The position numbers were made by a program, and so were the translations under genes. From NCBI RefSeq assembly GCF_001280015.1, contig NZ_LGDV01000001.1, positions 372,001-436,000 on the forward strand: a stretch of DNA of 64,000 nt. The letters are read 5' to 3'. Shown in pieces: positions 16,138-23,789 of this stretch. The stretch comes from Streptomyces sp. MMG1121. Lineage in GTDB: Bacteria > Actinomycetota > Actinomycetes > Streptomycetales > Streptomycetaceae. Below the pieces are notes generated by a model. The model was not told where the DNA came from, searched no databases, and was given only the letters and a program-made list of their open reading frames with translations. Numbering within the stretch: the first letter of the stretch is position 1; each line of letters begins with the position of its first letter.

Positions 16138-17178
16138 GTGGAGGGCCTGATGGTGACTGTGTCCGACCACGGCGGGGGCGTGCGGTCCGTTCGTGTGCCC
16201 ATCCCTGACAATCCCCTGGGCCACACCCTGGTGTATGTCGTGGACACCGGCCGGGGGCCCGTCCTCGTCGACACCGGGTGGGACGATCCCGGGTCCTGGG
16301 ACACGCTCGTGGCGGGGCTGGCGGCCTGCGGTGCGGCGGTGGGTGACGTGTACGGCGTCGTCGTCACGCACCATCACCCGGACCACCACGGACTGTCGGC
16401 GCGGGTGCGTGAGGCCTCCGGGGCCTGGGTGGCGCTGCACGCGGCCGACGCCGCGATCGTGCGCCGGGCACGCGAGACGCGGCCCGAGCGGTGGTTCACG
16501 TACATGGCGGCCAAGCTGACGGCGGCCGGGGCGCCCGAGGAGCACGTGGCCCCGCTGCGCGTCGCGCGCCGCCGGCGCACCCTGCCCGGCCTCTCCCCCG
16601 CCCTCCCGGACCGGGAGATCGTCCCCGGTGAACTCCTCGATCTGCCCGGGCGGCGACTGCGCGCCATCTGGACGCCGGGACACACCCCCGGGCATGTGTG
16701 CCTGCACCTGGAGGAGGAGCATCCGGCCCAACTGGCCGGTCAGGGAAGGCTGTTCAGCGGAGACCATCTGCTGCCGGAGATCACCCCGCACATCGGTCTG
16801 TACGAGGATCCCGACAACGCGACCGTCACCGACCCCCTCGGCGACTACCTCGACTCGCTGGAGCGGATCGGGCGGCTCACGCCCGCCGAGGTCCTCCCCG
16901 CCCACCAGCACACCTTCACCGACGCACCCGGCCGCGTACGGGAGTTGCTGGCCCACCACGAGGAACGGCTCGTCGGTCTGCTGGCCCTCCTCGCCGAGCC
17001 GCTCACCCCCTGGCAGCTCGCCGAGCGGATGGAGTGGAACCGTCCGTGGGGGGACATTCCCCACGGTTCGCGGAACATCGCCGTCTCCGAGGCCGAGGCC
17101 CATCTGCGGCGGCTCGTGAAGCAGGGCCGGGCGGAGCCGGTGGCGGGCAGCGAGCCGGTGGTGTACGTGGCGGTGTAG
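16138..17178 (+). CDS. Metallo-β-lactamase-fold hydrolase with C-terminal winged helix
   Basis: The 346-residue protein contains the zinc motif VVTHHHPDHHGL (HxHxDH), TPGHTPGHVCLHLEE with a second His ligand, LFSGDHLLPEI with a bridging Asp, and VLPAHQHTF with the last His. These are the residues of an active MBL-fold hydrolase, often a thioesterase or glyoxalase II relative. About residues 280-346 form a helical/winged domain. GTG 16138 has GGAGGG seven bases upstream; ATG 16150 is an alternative. The shared operator with CYP125 and thiolase genes suggests acyl-CoA or related chemistry, inferred only. Confidence 0.87.
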   Translation: MEGLMVTVSDHGGGVRSVRVPIPDNPLGHTLVYVVDTGRGPVLVDTGWDDPGSWDTLVAGLAACGAAVGDVYGVVVTHHHPDHHGLSARVREASGAWVALHAADAAIVRRARETRPERWFTYMAAKLTAAGAPEEHVAPLRVARRRRTLPGLSPALPDREIVPGELLDLPGRRLRAIWTPGHTPGHVCLHLEEEHPAQLAGQGRLFSGDHLLPEITPHIGLYEDPDNATVTDPLGDYLDSLERIGRLTPAEVLPAHQHTFTDAPGRVRELLAHHEERLVGLLALLAEPLTPWQLAERMEWNRPWGDIPHGSRNIAVSEAEAHLRRLVKQGRAEPVAGSEPVVYVAV

Positions 17179-17219
17179 AGGGTTCGCCCCGTACGCGGCG
17201 CGGCTGCTACACCCCTCCC

Positions 17220-17678
17220 ATGAACCCCGTCGAGCAACTCCTCGCCCAGCACGCCTGCGAGCGGGTCGTCCTGCACTTCGTCCACCGCCTCGACCTCGGT
17301 GAACCAGCCACCGTGGCCTAGCTGTTCACCGAGGACGGCGTCTGGGAGTGGCCCCCGTCGGGAGACGGGCGCCGGGTGCGGGGGCGTCAGGCGCTGCGGG
17401 AGCACTTCGGTTCCCGTCCCGCCGACCGGCTGTCCCGCCGGTTCATGTCCAACGTCCTCGTCACCCTGACCGGCCCGGACACCGCCGACGCCGTCTCGTA
17501 CTTCTCGACGTACCGCGTCGACGGGTACGAGGGTGGCATGGCGCCGGCGGGCCCGCCCGTCCAGGTCGGCCACTACGAGGATTCCCTGCGCCGGGTCGAC
17601 GGGCGGTGGCTGCTGGCCCACCGGGTGCTGCATCTCCCCTTCGCCGGGCCGACTCCCCGGGCGACGATGGTCAGTTGA
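17220..17678 (+). pseudogene. SnoaL/NTF2-like protein interrupted by an amber codon
   Basis: From ATG 17220 the reading MNPVEQLLAQHACERVVLHF continues to TVA, then TAG at 17319-17321. The same frame resumes at once with LFTEDGVWEWPPSGDGR and runs to a normal stop at 17678. The two parts together (152 codons) form an ordinary NTF2-like fold protein, including HYEDSLRRVDGRWLLAHR. A GAG-to-TAG change would explain it, since Glu fits before LFTEDG. The downstream part has no obvious restart until GTG/ATG codons far inside. It overlaps the end of the convergent FAD gene by eight bases. Confidence 0.75.
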
Positions 17679-19086
17679 GACCCACCGCCTCCCGTTCCGC
17701 CCTGCTCAGGGGCGGTCCGGGCAGCGGGCCCTTGCGGGGGCCGACGGCGATGTTCCAGAGCATGTCGGGGGCGAACAGCCGGGTCGCCGGGGCCTTCAGA
17801 CTCATCACGTCCAGCAGGCCGCGCAGGGCCCGCGGGTTCTCCGAGCCCGCGGCCACGGCCTGGTCGACGTATGCACTGAGCAGCCGTTCGACGAGGGTGG
17901 GCGGGTTGGGCGCGGCGCCGGGGTAGGAGGCGTCCTGGCCCACCGCGAGGTTCCAGGCGTTGCCGACCGGGCGGGCGACGGCGCGCTGGACGCGGCGGGC
18001 GGTGCCGGGGGCGGCGGGGCCGTACCGGTCGAGGACCCGGCCGAGGACGATCGCGCTCTGCCCGGCGACGGACAGGCCGTGCCCGTAGACCGGGTTGTAG
18101 CCGGCGACGGCGTCGCCGAGGACGGCGAAGCCCTCCGGCCAGGTCGCGGACTTCTCGTAGTAGCGGCGGCGGTTGGCGGTGCTGCGCGTGGTCACCGGGT
18201 CGGTCAGCGGCTTCGCCCGGGCCAGGAGCCGGCCGATGATCGGGTCCTTCAGGCCGGTGAGCGCGAAGTGCTCGAAGGCGTCCGGGTCGGCGGTCGGCCG
18301 GCCGCCCCGGGTGCCGGAGAGCGTGACGAGCCAGCGGTCGCCCTCGATCGGTACGACGACCCCGCCGCGGCCCGGTGCGTCGCGCGGGTCCGCCTGGACG
18401 TTGATCACCGGGTAGCGCCGGCCGAGCGTGCCCTCGGGGGCCGCGTAGAGGCGGCTGGCGTAGGCGACCCCCGCGTCGACCACGCGCTCCTCGAACGGGC
18501 CGTGGCCCAGTTCCCGCAGCCATGCGGACGCCTGCGAGCCGCGCCCGCTCGCGTCGATGACCAGGTCGGCCTCCAGCACCGTCTCCCCGTCGCCGGGGCC
18601 GTCGGGCACGCGGACGCCGGTGACGCGGTCGCGGTGGCCGGTCAGGCCCGCCGCCCGGGTGCCGTCCAGCAGGGTGATCCGGGACCGGGCGAGGACGTTC
18701 GCGCGGACCACCGCGTCCAGCAGGTCCCGGCTGCACACGATCAGCTGGTGCCGGGAGTCGGTGAACCGCCGGAACCACTGCCCGGAGGGCGCCTTGCTGA
18801 CCAGGTCGGTCATCACGTCCATGAGCCCGGCGCCCTGGCCGGTCAGCTCTCCGGTGACGCCCGGCAGCAGCTCCTCCAGCGCGGCCACCCCGCTGGACCA
18901 CAGCAGATGGGCGTGGCGGGCCTGGGGCAGGCCCTTGCGGGGCGCGGGGCCCGCCGGCAGCCGGTCGGCCTCCACGACGATCACCTCGTCGAAGCGGGTG
19001 GCGAGGACGGACGCGGCGAGCATGCCGGCCGTGCTGCCGCCGATGACGACCGCTCTGCGGCGGACGGCGGCGGGTGTGTCAGGCAT
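17671..19086 (-). CDS. FAD-dependent oxidoreductase (monooxygenase/halogenase-like)
   Basis: The 471-residue flavoprotein has an N-terminal Rossmann motif VVIGGSTAGMLAASVLA, VVEADRLP at the ribose-binding acid, LVIDASGRGSQ, and the FAD signature FAVLGDAVAGYNPVYGHG. No halogenase WxWxIP motif is evident. ATG 19086 overlaps the membrane-protein gene by eight bases (ATGCCTGA), with GGAAGG upstream. It is the last gene of the XRE/ImmA/MAB_1171c operon and probably its enzymatic output. Substrate unknown. Confidence 0.85.
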   Translation of the reverse strand: MPDTPAAVRRRAVVIGGSTAGMLAASVLATRFDEVIVVEADRLPAGPAPRKGLPQARHAHLLWSSGVAALEELLPGVTGELTGQGAGLMDVMTDLVSKAPSGQWFRRFTDSRHQLIVCSRDLLDAVVRANVLARSRITLLDGTRAAGLTGHRDRVTGVRVPDGPGDGETVLEADLVIDASGRGSQASAWLRELGHGPFEERVVDAGVAYASRLYAAPEGTLGRRYPVINVQADPRDAPGRGGVVVPIEGDRWLVTLSGTRGGRPTADPDAFEHFALTGLKDPIIGRLLARAKPLTDPVTTRSTANRRRYYEKSATWPEGFAVLGDAVAGYNPVYGHGLSVAGQSAIVLGRVLDRYGPAAPGTARRVQRAVARPVGNAWNLAVGQDASYPGAAPNPPTLVERLLSAYVDQAVAAGSENPRALRGLLDVMSLKAPATRLFAPDMLWNIAVGPRKGPLPGPPLSRAEREAVGLN

Positions 19087-20290
19087 GTGCGGTGAGACCT
19101 TCCGTGGCGGCCGCCTGCCGGCGGAACCTGTCGATGGCCGGTGCATGACAGCGCAGCGCGTACGCGATGGTCTCCAGCTCGCTGTCGGAGACGTCACCGG
19201 CCGCACCGGACTGCCCCGCCGCGGGCGGTTCGCCCCCGCCGGCCGGACCGTGCAGCACGTCGGCCGCGATCAGGATGTCCACCGCCCCGGCGATGCCCCG
19301 CGCCTCGGTGTCCGGGTGGCCCGCCGCCACGGCCGCCGTACGGACCCGCTCGCGCCGGGCCGCGCTGAGGTGCGGGGCCAGTCTGAGCAGGCCGTCGTTG
19401 ACGGCGGCCCGGCGCAGTTCGAGGCGGAGGGCGGCGCCGCTGACCCGGCCGGTCGCGGGGGCCGCAGCCGCGGTGACCGTCACCATGGTCTGCCACAGCG
19501 GCCGCAGCCGTCGGTGGGTGCGCACCAGCCGCCTGCGCTCCTCGACCACCGGCCCGGCCTGCGCGACGATGAAGCCCACGGCGACCAGGCCCGCCTCGGC
19601 GATGGCGAACGGCGGGGCGACGTACGTCGACAGCCAGTCCCAGTCGCGGCCGCTCCACCGGGCGCCGATCGCGGCGAGCTTGGAGACGTCGAAGACGAGC
19701 CCGAGGGCGTAGGCGACCTGGAGGAAGATCACGCCCCGGCGCAGCCAGGTCTCCTCCAGCTCCTTGTACCACGCCCACAGCATGCCGGCCGCGACCAGCG
19801 CGGACACCAGGTGCGCGACCAGGTACAGCATCCCGAACTCGCGCATCCAGGGCGTGTTGGCGTAGTAGGTGTCGAGGTCGCGCAGCCGCTCCACGTGGTG
19901 GTCACCGAGCAGGAACGTCGTCCACAGGCCCGCGATGATGGCCGTGTACGCCACCCACACCAGCCGGGTGCGCCGGCGACGGGCGGCGGACGGGGGCTCG
20001 CGCCAGGTGATGATGAGCCACAGGCAGGCGCCGCAGTAGGCGGTGAGCAGCGAATAGACCCACACGCCCGCGAAGTTGGGGATGCCGGTGACCTGGTTGA
20101 TGCGGTGCAGGTTGGCCGGCGGCAGCGAGGCGAAGACGATCGCGCCGATGCCGAGCAGCAGCGCGGTGGCCCGCAGGATGGGGTCCTGCCAGGCGCGGCG
20201 CAGCAGTGGCAGTTTGATCACGAACGCCACGGCGAGCAGCGCGCCCGGGACCGCGTAGGCGGCGAAGGTGCCGGAGATGTCCCAGCGCAT
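19079..20290 (-). CDS. MAB_1171c-type integral membrane protein
   Basis: The 403-residue protein has about seven hydrophobic segments in residues 8-235 (AAYAVPGALLAVAFVIKLPL, ATALLLGIGAIVFAS, VWVYSLLTAYCGACLWLII and others) and a cytoplasmic helical domain of about 160 residues containing RTHRRLRPLWQTM and SDSELETIAYALRCH. This matches the MAB_1171c putative transporter family, whose biochemical role is not known. ATG 20290 shares one base with the protease gene stop. A sensor role for the metalloprotease/XRE pair is possible given the topology; inferred. Confidence 0.8.
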   Translation of the reverse strand: MRWDISGTFAAYAVPGALLAVAFVIKLPLLRRAWQDPILRATALLLGIGAIVFASLPPANLHRINQVTGIPNFAGVWVYSLLTAYCGACLWLIITWREPPSAARRRRTRLVWVAYTAIIAGLWTTFLLGDHHVERLRDLDTYYANTPWMREFGMLYLVAHLVSALVAAGMLWAWYKELEETWLRRGVIFLQVAYALGLVFDVSKLAAIGARWSGRDWDWLSTYVAPPFAIAEAGLVAVGFIVAQAGPVVEERRRLVRTHRRLRPLWQTMVTVTAAAAPATGRVSGAALRLELRRAAVNDGLLRLAPHLSAARRERVRTAAVAAGHPDTEARGIAGAVDILIAADVLHGPAGGGEPPAAGQSGAAGDVSDSELETIAYALRCHAPAIDRFRRQAAATEGLTAHA

Positions 20291-20937
20291 CAAGGTCCGC
20301 CGATGTTGCCCAGCGAGGACGACAGCCGGCCGGTGAGGGTGTCCTGGGTGGTCCGGCCGGCGGCCGCGCCGGGCCCGACGACCTTGGAGAACTTCGCGGC
20401 GAGGCGCAGCCCGCACTCCTCGGCCTCCCACTCGGCCGCGGCCGCTGCCGCCGCGGCGGCCGGCGAGCGGGTGGCCATGGCGACCACCTGGCCCCAGGGG
20501 ATCTCCTCGTCGTCGGCGCGGTCCCCGACGTCCGCGTCCGCGGAGTGGCGGGACAGCAGCCGGCGGGCCGCGGCGGGCGGCCCGGCCGGATAGTGCACGT
20601 CGAGCGTGCCGTAGTGGATGTGGCCGATCTCGTGCCCGGCGATGACGAACTTGTGCGGGTCGGGGGCGCGGTTCTCGACCACGACGATGTACTGCTCGTC
20701 CATCGCGAGCGTGACTCCGGAGACGTCCAGCCCGGGCGGGAAGGTGACGAACTTCAGCCGGACCGGGCGGTCCAGCTCCGGGCTGAGCGTGGCGCACAGC
20801 GCGTGCAGGAAGGCCTCGGCCCCGGTCGGCGCGGTGAGGGTGCGGACGGTGTCGCGCACCAGCCGGTCGAGGAAGCGCTTCGGCGACTTGGCGGGCTTGG
20901 CGGACTGGGCCGGCTTGGGGGGCTTCGGGGACTTCAC
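20290..20937 (-). CDS. ImmA/IrrE-type metalloprotease
   Basis: The 215-residue protein begins at GTG 20937, overlapping the XRE stop in GTGA. A Lys/Pro-rich N-terminus precedes the helical domain. The zinc-protease motif is FVIAGHEIGHIHYGT (HExxH), and YIVVVENRAPDPHK leads into it. A poly-Ala stretch (PAAAAAAAAAEWEAEECGLRL) supplies the downstream acidic ligand EAEE. ImmA/IrrE proteins typically cut a cognate XRE repressor, and an XRE gene is directly coupled upstream. Confidence 0.85.
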   Translation of the reverse strand: MKSPKPPKPAQSAKPAKSPKRFLDRLVRDTVRTLTAPTGAEAFLHALCATLSPELDRPVRLKFVTFPPGLDVSGVTLAMDEQYIVVVENRAPDPHKFVIAGHEIGHIHYGTLDVHYPAGPPAAARRLLSRHSADADVGDRADDEEIPWGQVVAMATRSPAAAAAAAAAEWEAEECGLRLAAKFSKVVGPGAAAGRTTQDTLTGRLSSSLGNIGGP

Positions 20938-21536
20938 CGGCCGGTGTCCCCCGCCCCTTGCGACGCCCGCTCCGAGGAGATGATCATCTCGGCCAGGTCG
21001 GCGAGCGTGGCGAGCTGGTGGGCGTTCATCTGCGGGGCCCGTGCCGCGAGCCGGACCAGTCCGCTCTCGCGCAGCCGCAACAGCGGGTCCGCCTCGGCCT
21101 CCAGCCCTTGCAGCACCGGCTGCAACGCCTCGTGCAGCGCCTCCGGCTCGTCGGCCGTGAAGAAGCCGGCCGGCAGTCCGAAGAACCGGCGCAGCCGGTC
21201 GGTGTGCTCCAGGCTCGGCATCCCGCTCTTGCGCCACTCGCTCAGCCATTGCCGGCTGGTGCCGGCGATCCTGGCCAGCTCGTCCAGCGAGTACCGCTTT
21301 CCGTCGGGCCGGCGCCTGGTCTCCCGTATGAAGTCCAGGCGCTGGCGCACCCGTTGGGCCAGACCGGCCTCGGGCGCCCGTCCACCGCGGAGCAGTTCGA
21401 CGACGACGCCGACGGGGATGCCGGTGCGATGGGAGAGGCCTGCCACGTCGACGGCCTCCGGCAGCCGGCCGGGCCGGCCGGTCAACTCTCCCAGCCGGGC
21501 CAGGACACCGGCCAGCGAGGTGTAGGTGTCACTCAC
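20934..21536 (-). CDS. XRE-family transcriptional regulator
   Basis: The 200-residue protein starts at GTG 21536 (MSDTYTSLAGVL). A helix-turn-helix lies at about residues 82-115 (SLDELARIAGTSRQWLSEWR). An additional helical DNA-binding-like segment (LSHRTGIPVGVVVELLRGG) stands at about 33-52. The C-terminal half is helical and acidic. It heads a four-gene operon whose overlaps are 4, 1 and 8 bases. As the partner of an ImmA/IrrE protease it is the expected cleavage target. Confidence 0.85.
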   Translation of the reverse strand: MSDTYTSLAGVLARLGELTGRPGRLPEAVDVAGLSHRTGIPVGVVVELLRGGRAPEAGLAQRVRQRLDFIRETRRRPDGKRYSLDELARIAGTSRQWLSEWRKSGMPSLEHTDRLRRFFGLPAGFFTADEPEALHEALQPVLQGLEAEADPLLRLRESGLVRLAARAPQMNAHQLATLADLAEMIISSERASQGAGDTGR

Positions 21537-21652
21537 CGAGGCCCCCCTGAGTGTGTGTCGTCCGTTCGGTGACGGGACGGACGCGAGGCTACCCGGTCGT
21601 CCGGTCGCCGACCAGACGTGACAACGCTCCCTGCCCAATGAGGCAGGAATAG

Positions 21653-21682
21653 TTGACAGTTGAGGGTGCGTCGGGTGAGGAT
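21653..21682 (+). promoter_or_regulatory. Promoter TTGACA-N18-GAGGAT
   Basis: TTGACA (21653-21658) with an 18-base spacer to GAGGAT (21677-21682) gives a good vegetative promoter. Transcription would start near 21690, leaving about 100 bases of leader containing a strong hairpin before the gene at 21790. Confidence 0.55.
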
Positions 21683-21711
21683 CACGACACAGAGAGCGAA
21701 CTTTCGAAACC

Positions 21712-21751
21712 CACCCCGGGTGCCGCCTATGGGGGAGCGGCACCCGGGGTG
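21712..21751 (+). promoter_or_regulatory. Leader hairpin, 15-bp perfect stem (attenuator candidate)
   Basis: CACCCCGGGTGCCGC pairs with GCGGCACCCGGGGTG across a 10-base loop. The following TCTCTCTGT is pyrimidine-rich. The hairpin stands between promoter and start codon, so it could end most transcripts before the gene. Confidence 0.5.
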
Positions 21752-21789
21752 TCTCTCTGTCCCGCCCGACCCGCGAAGGTGATGCGCCG

Positions 21790-22674
21790 ATGCCGCAGCC
21801 CGTCCTTCTGCTCGGGGCCGGCCCGGCCGCGTACGGGTTGCCGCTGGAGCGGATCGCCGAGGTCCGCCCCGTGATCCTGGTCGACACCGCCGTGCCCGGC
21901 TGGGCGCGGCCCTTCCTGTCCGGCCATCTCGGGGCCGACCCGGAGCGGGAGGCGGAGACGGCCGAGCGGGTCGCGCGGTACGCGGACCGGCAGCGGATCG
22001 CGGGCGTGCTGACCTGGACCAGGGAGCACCTGCCCGGCGCCGCGCGGATCACCCGGCATCTGGGCCTGCCGGGCCTGCCCTACGAGACGGCCGCGGTCTG
22101 CGCCGACCCGGTGGCGTTACGGGACCTGCTCGTCCGGCACCGGGTGGTACCGGAGGGGCCCGAGGACGCCGAGGGGTCACCGGTGTCCGCCGAGACGGTC
22201 GTCCTGGACGACGAGGTCCGCATCGCCGCGCTCACCCGCACGACGCCGGGTGCGCCGGGGCGCTCACCGCTGCGGCACTCGGTCCACGCGCACGACGGGT
22301 TGCTGCACAACCGGTTCCTGCGGCAGATGGTGGAACGGGCGGTCCGGGCGCTGGGTCTCACCCACACCGTCGCGCATGTGGATCTCCGGCTGACCGGTCG
22401 GGGGCCGCGGGTGACCGGGGTCGCGCCGTATCTGCCGGGTGACCTGATCCCCTGGCTGGTGGAGCGGGCGACCGGGGTGGATCTGGCGGAGGTGGCGCTG
22501 GGGATGGCGTGCGGGACGGCGGTGGACCTGACGCCTACGCGGCAGCGGGCCGCGGCGGTTCGCTTCGCGGATTCGGCGGATGCCGGCAGTGCACGTTCGC
22601 GGAGGATGTACTGGGGGGTGGAGGGAGACGATGTGGCGGCGTGCGACCGGGCGCTCGGGGAAGCGGCGGCGTAG
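21790..22674 (+). CDS. Truncated, degenerate ATP-grasp-like protein
   Basis: The 294-residue protein starts like an ATP-grasp carboxylate ligase ([38 protein letters not shown]) and ends like one (HTVAHVDLRLTGRGPRV followed by PGDLIPWLVERATGVDL). The central ATP-binding segment that normally lies between them is mostly missing; family members are usually around 400 residues. In the region that normally reads EVNxRLGGDLIP the metal-binding Glu and Asn are absent (here GVAPYLPGDLIP). Catalysis is therefore unlikely. Codon 110 is TTA (22117-22119), so expression may need bldA. GAAGGT lies nine bases before ATG 21790. Confidence 0.75.
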   Translation: MPQPVLLLGAGPAAYGLPLERIAEVRPVILVDTAVPGWARPFLSGHLGADPEREAETAERVARYADRQRIAGVLTWTREHLPGAARITRHLGLPGLPYETAAVCADPVALRDLLVRHRVVPEGPEDAEGSPVSAETVVLDDEVRIAALTRTTPGAPGRSPLRHSVHAHDGLLHNRFLRQMVERAVRALGLTHTVAHVDLRLTGRGPRVTGVAPYLPGDLIPWLVERATGVDLAEVALGMACGTAVDLTPTRQRAAAVRFADSADAGSARSRRMYWGVEGDDVAACDRALGEAAA

Positions 22675-22710
22675 CGGATTCGCCGTGGGGCTGCGGTCGC
22701 GTTCGGACTG

Positions 22711-22770
22711 CGGGTGCGTCGCGGTTGCTCGCGCCCACGCGGCGGAGCCGCATATCCCTACAGCCCCGCT
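22711..22770. repeat. Interspersed GC-rich repeat, copy 1
   Basis: CGGGTGCG followed by GCTCGCGCCCACGCGG, GGAGCCGCATATC and ACAGCCCCGC is nearly repeated at 57966-58048. It lies between two convergent genes. Confidence 0.7.
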
Positions 22771-22773
22771 CCG

Positions 22774-23445
22774 CTAAGGGAGTTGTCCCACAGCTCGTAT
22801 CAAGTGCTCGGCGTCTCCGATGAGTTCCACCTCCCTGGACGTCATCGTCGGGTTCGCCGCCCTCCTGCGCCGCGCCTGCGACAGGGCCTGCTCCGTCAGC
22901 TCCGACGGGTCGCACAGCAGGGACCTGAGCATCGTGTGTGCCGGTGCGGCGAGCGGGGTGCCGGCCACGGCGACCTGGGCCAGGATCAGTGCGGACATCG
23001 CCCAGTCCAGGGCCGGCGGGCCGGACTCGGTGTTGGACCAGTCGATGACCCGGGGACCGGACGGGGTGAGCATCACGTTGTCGGGGTGGAGGTCGAGGTG
23101 GAGGACGCGGGAGTGCGGGTCGCCCGGGTCACGGCCCGGTACCGCGTGCAGGCGCCGCAGCAGGGAGGCGAGCAGGGTGCCCGCCTCCTCGGCGCCGGTC
23201 CGGCCCTCGGCGAGGGCGCTCAGCAGGGTCGGTCCGGACAGGCGCTCCATGATCAGGTCGGTGGGTGAGGCAGTGGGCCGGACCCGGGGTACCGGGTAGC
23301 CGTGCTGTCGTACGTACGTCATCACCGCGCCCTCGGCGGCCGCGTCGCCCCAGCCGTCCCGGTCCCGGCGCAGCACCCACGCCTCGTCGATCTCGTACAC
23401 GTCGGCCGAGCGGCCCGAGCCGAGCAGTCTCCCCGTTGTCGTCAT
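22774..23445 (-). CDS. Phosphotransferase (APH/choline-kinase-like fold)
   Basis: The 223-residue protein has a kinase-like N-lobe (GSGRSADVYEIDEAWVLRR), catalytic loop VLHLDLHPDNVML (Asp118, Asn123) and metal-binding VIDW (Asp135). It is short for an aminoglycoside phosphotransferase but keeps all catalytic residues. The natural substrate is unknown. ATG 23445 is preceded by TAGGGT and seven bases, suggesting leaderless transcription; GTG 23469 is an alternative start. It is divergent from the B12 locus. Confidence 0.85.
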   Translation of the reverse strand: MTTTGRLLGSGRSADVYEIDEAWVLRRDRDGWGDAAAEGAVMTYVRQHGYPVPRVRPTASPTDLIMERLSGPTLLSALAEGRTGAEEAGTLLASLLRRLHAVPGRDPGDPHSRVLHLDLHPDNVMLTPSGPRVIDWSNTESGPPALDWAMSALILAQVAVAGTPLAAPAHTMLRSLLCDPSELTEQALSQARRRRAANPTMTSREVELIGDAEHLIRAVGQLP

Positions 23446-23511
23446 GGGCGTGACCCTAGTCACCGGCACCCTGTGCCCACAGCCACTCCTCGGCCCGCGC
23501 AGGGCTGCCGG

Positions 23512-23517
23512 TAAAGT
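23512..23517 (+). promoter_or_regulatory. -10 box (TAAAGT) for the B12 operon
   Basis: TAAAGT stands about 20 bases before the riboswitch. No clear -35 box is visible. Confidence 0.4.
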
Positions 23518-23534
23518 AGCGGCGTCGTCATCAC

Positions 23535-23680
23535 ACCCGTACAGGGGGAAGCCGGTGCAATTCCGGCGCTGACCCTCCCCCCAGCTCTCGACTTCGCTCG
23601 AGCTGGGGGACCCCCATCCGTGAGCCGTCGCGACGACGGTGAGCCGGATCGCCCCGGACGGAACGTTGACCGGCTCACGT
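23535..23680 (+). promoter_or_regulatory. Cobalamin riboswitch
   Basis: The B12 box GAAGCCGGTGCAATTCCGGC followed by GCTGACCC is the conserved core of cobalamin riboswitches. Further conserved-like segments (GAGCCG, CGACGACGG, GAGCCGGATCGCCCC) follow at about 23630-23660. It precedes a toroid/ECF transporter operon, as expected for B12-repressed uptake. The variable arm between the core halves is occupied by a palindromic repeat (23575-23613). Exact boundaries need folding. Confidence 0.88.
23575..23613. repeat. Palindromic repeat within the riboswitch
   Basis: CCCCCCAGCTCTCGACTTCG continuing to CTCGAGCTGGGGG forms a self-complementary hairpin related to the element at 12575-12617. It sits between the B12 box and the 3' half of the riboswitch. 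Confidence 0.7.
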
Positions 23681-23789
23681 GCGCCGGCGGCCCGCCGCGC
23701 ACCGCACCGTCGAGGTTGACGGAGTCGAGCCGCCCGGGGGGTGTCCTCGCGCGCTGCCCGGCTCCCCGCAGGAGAGGCAGTCGCCGACC

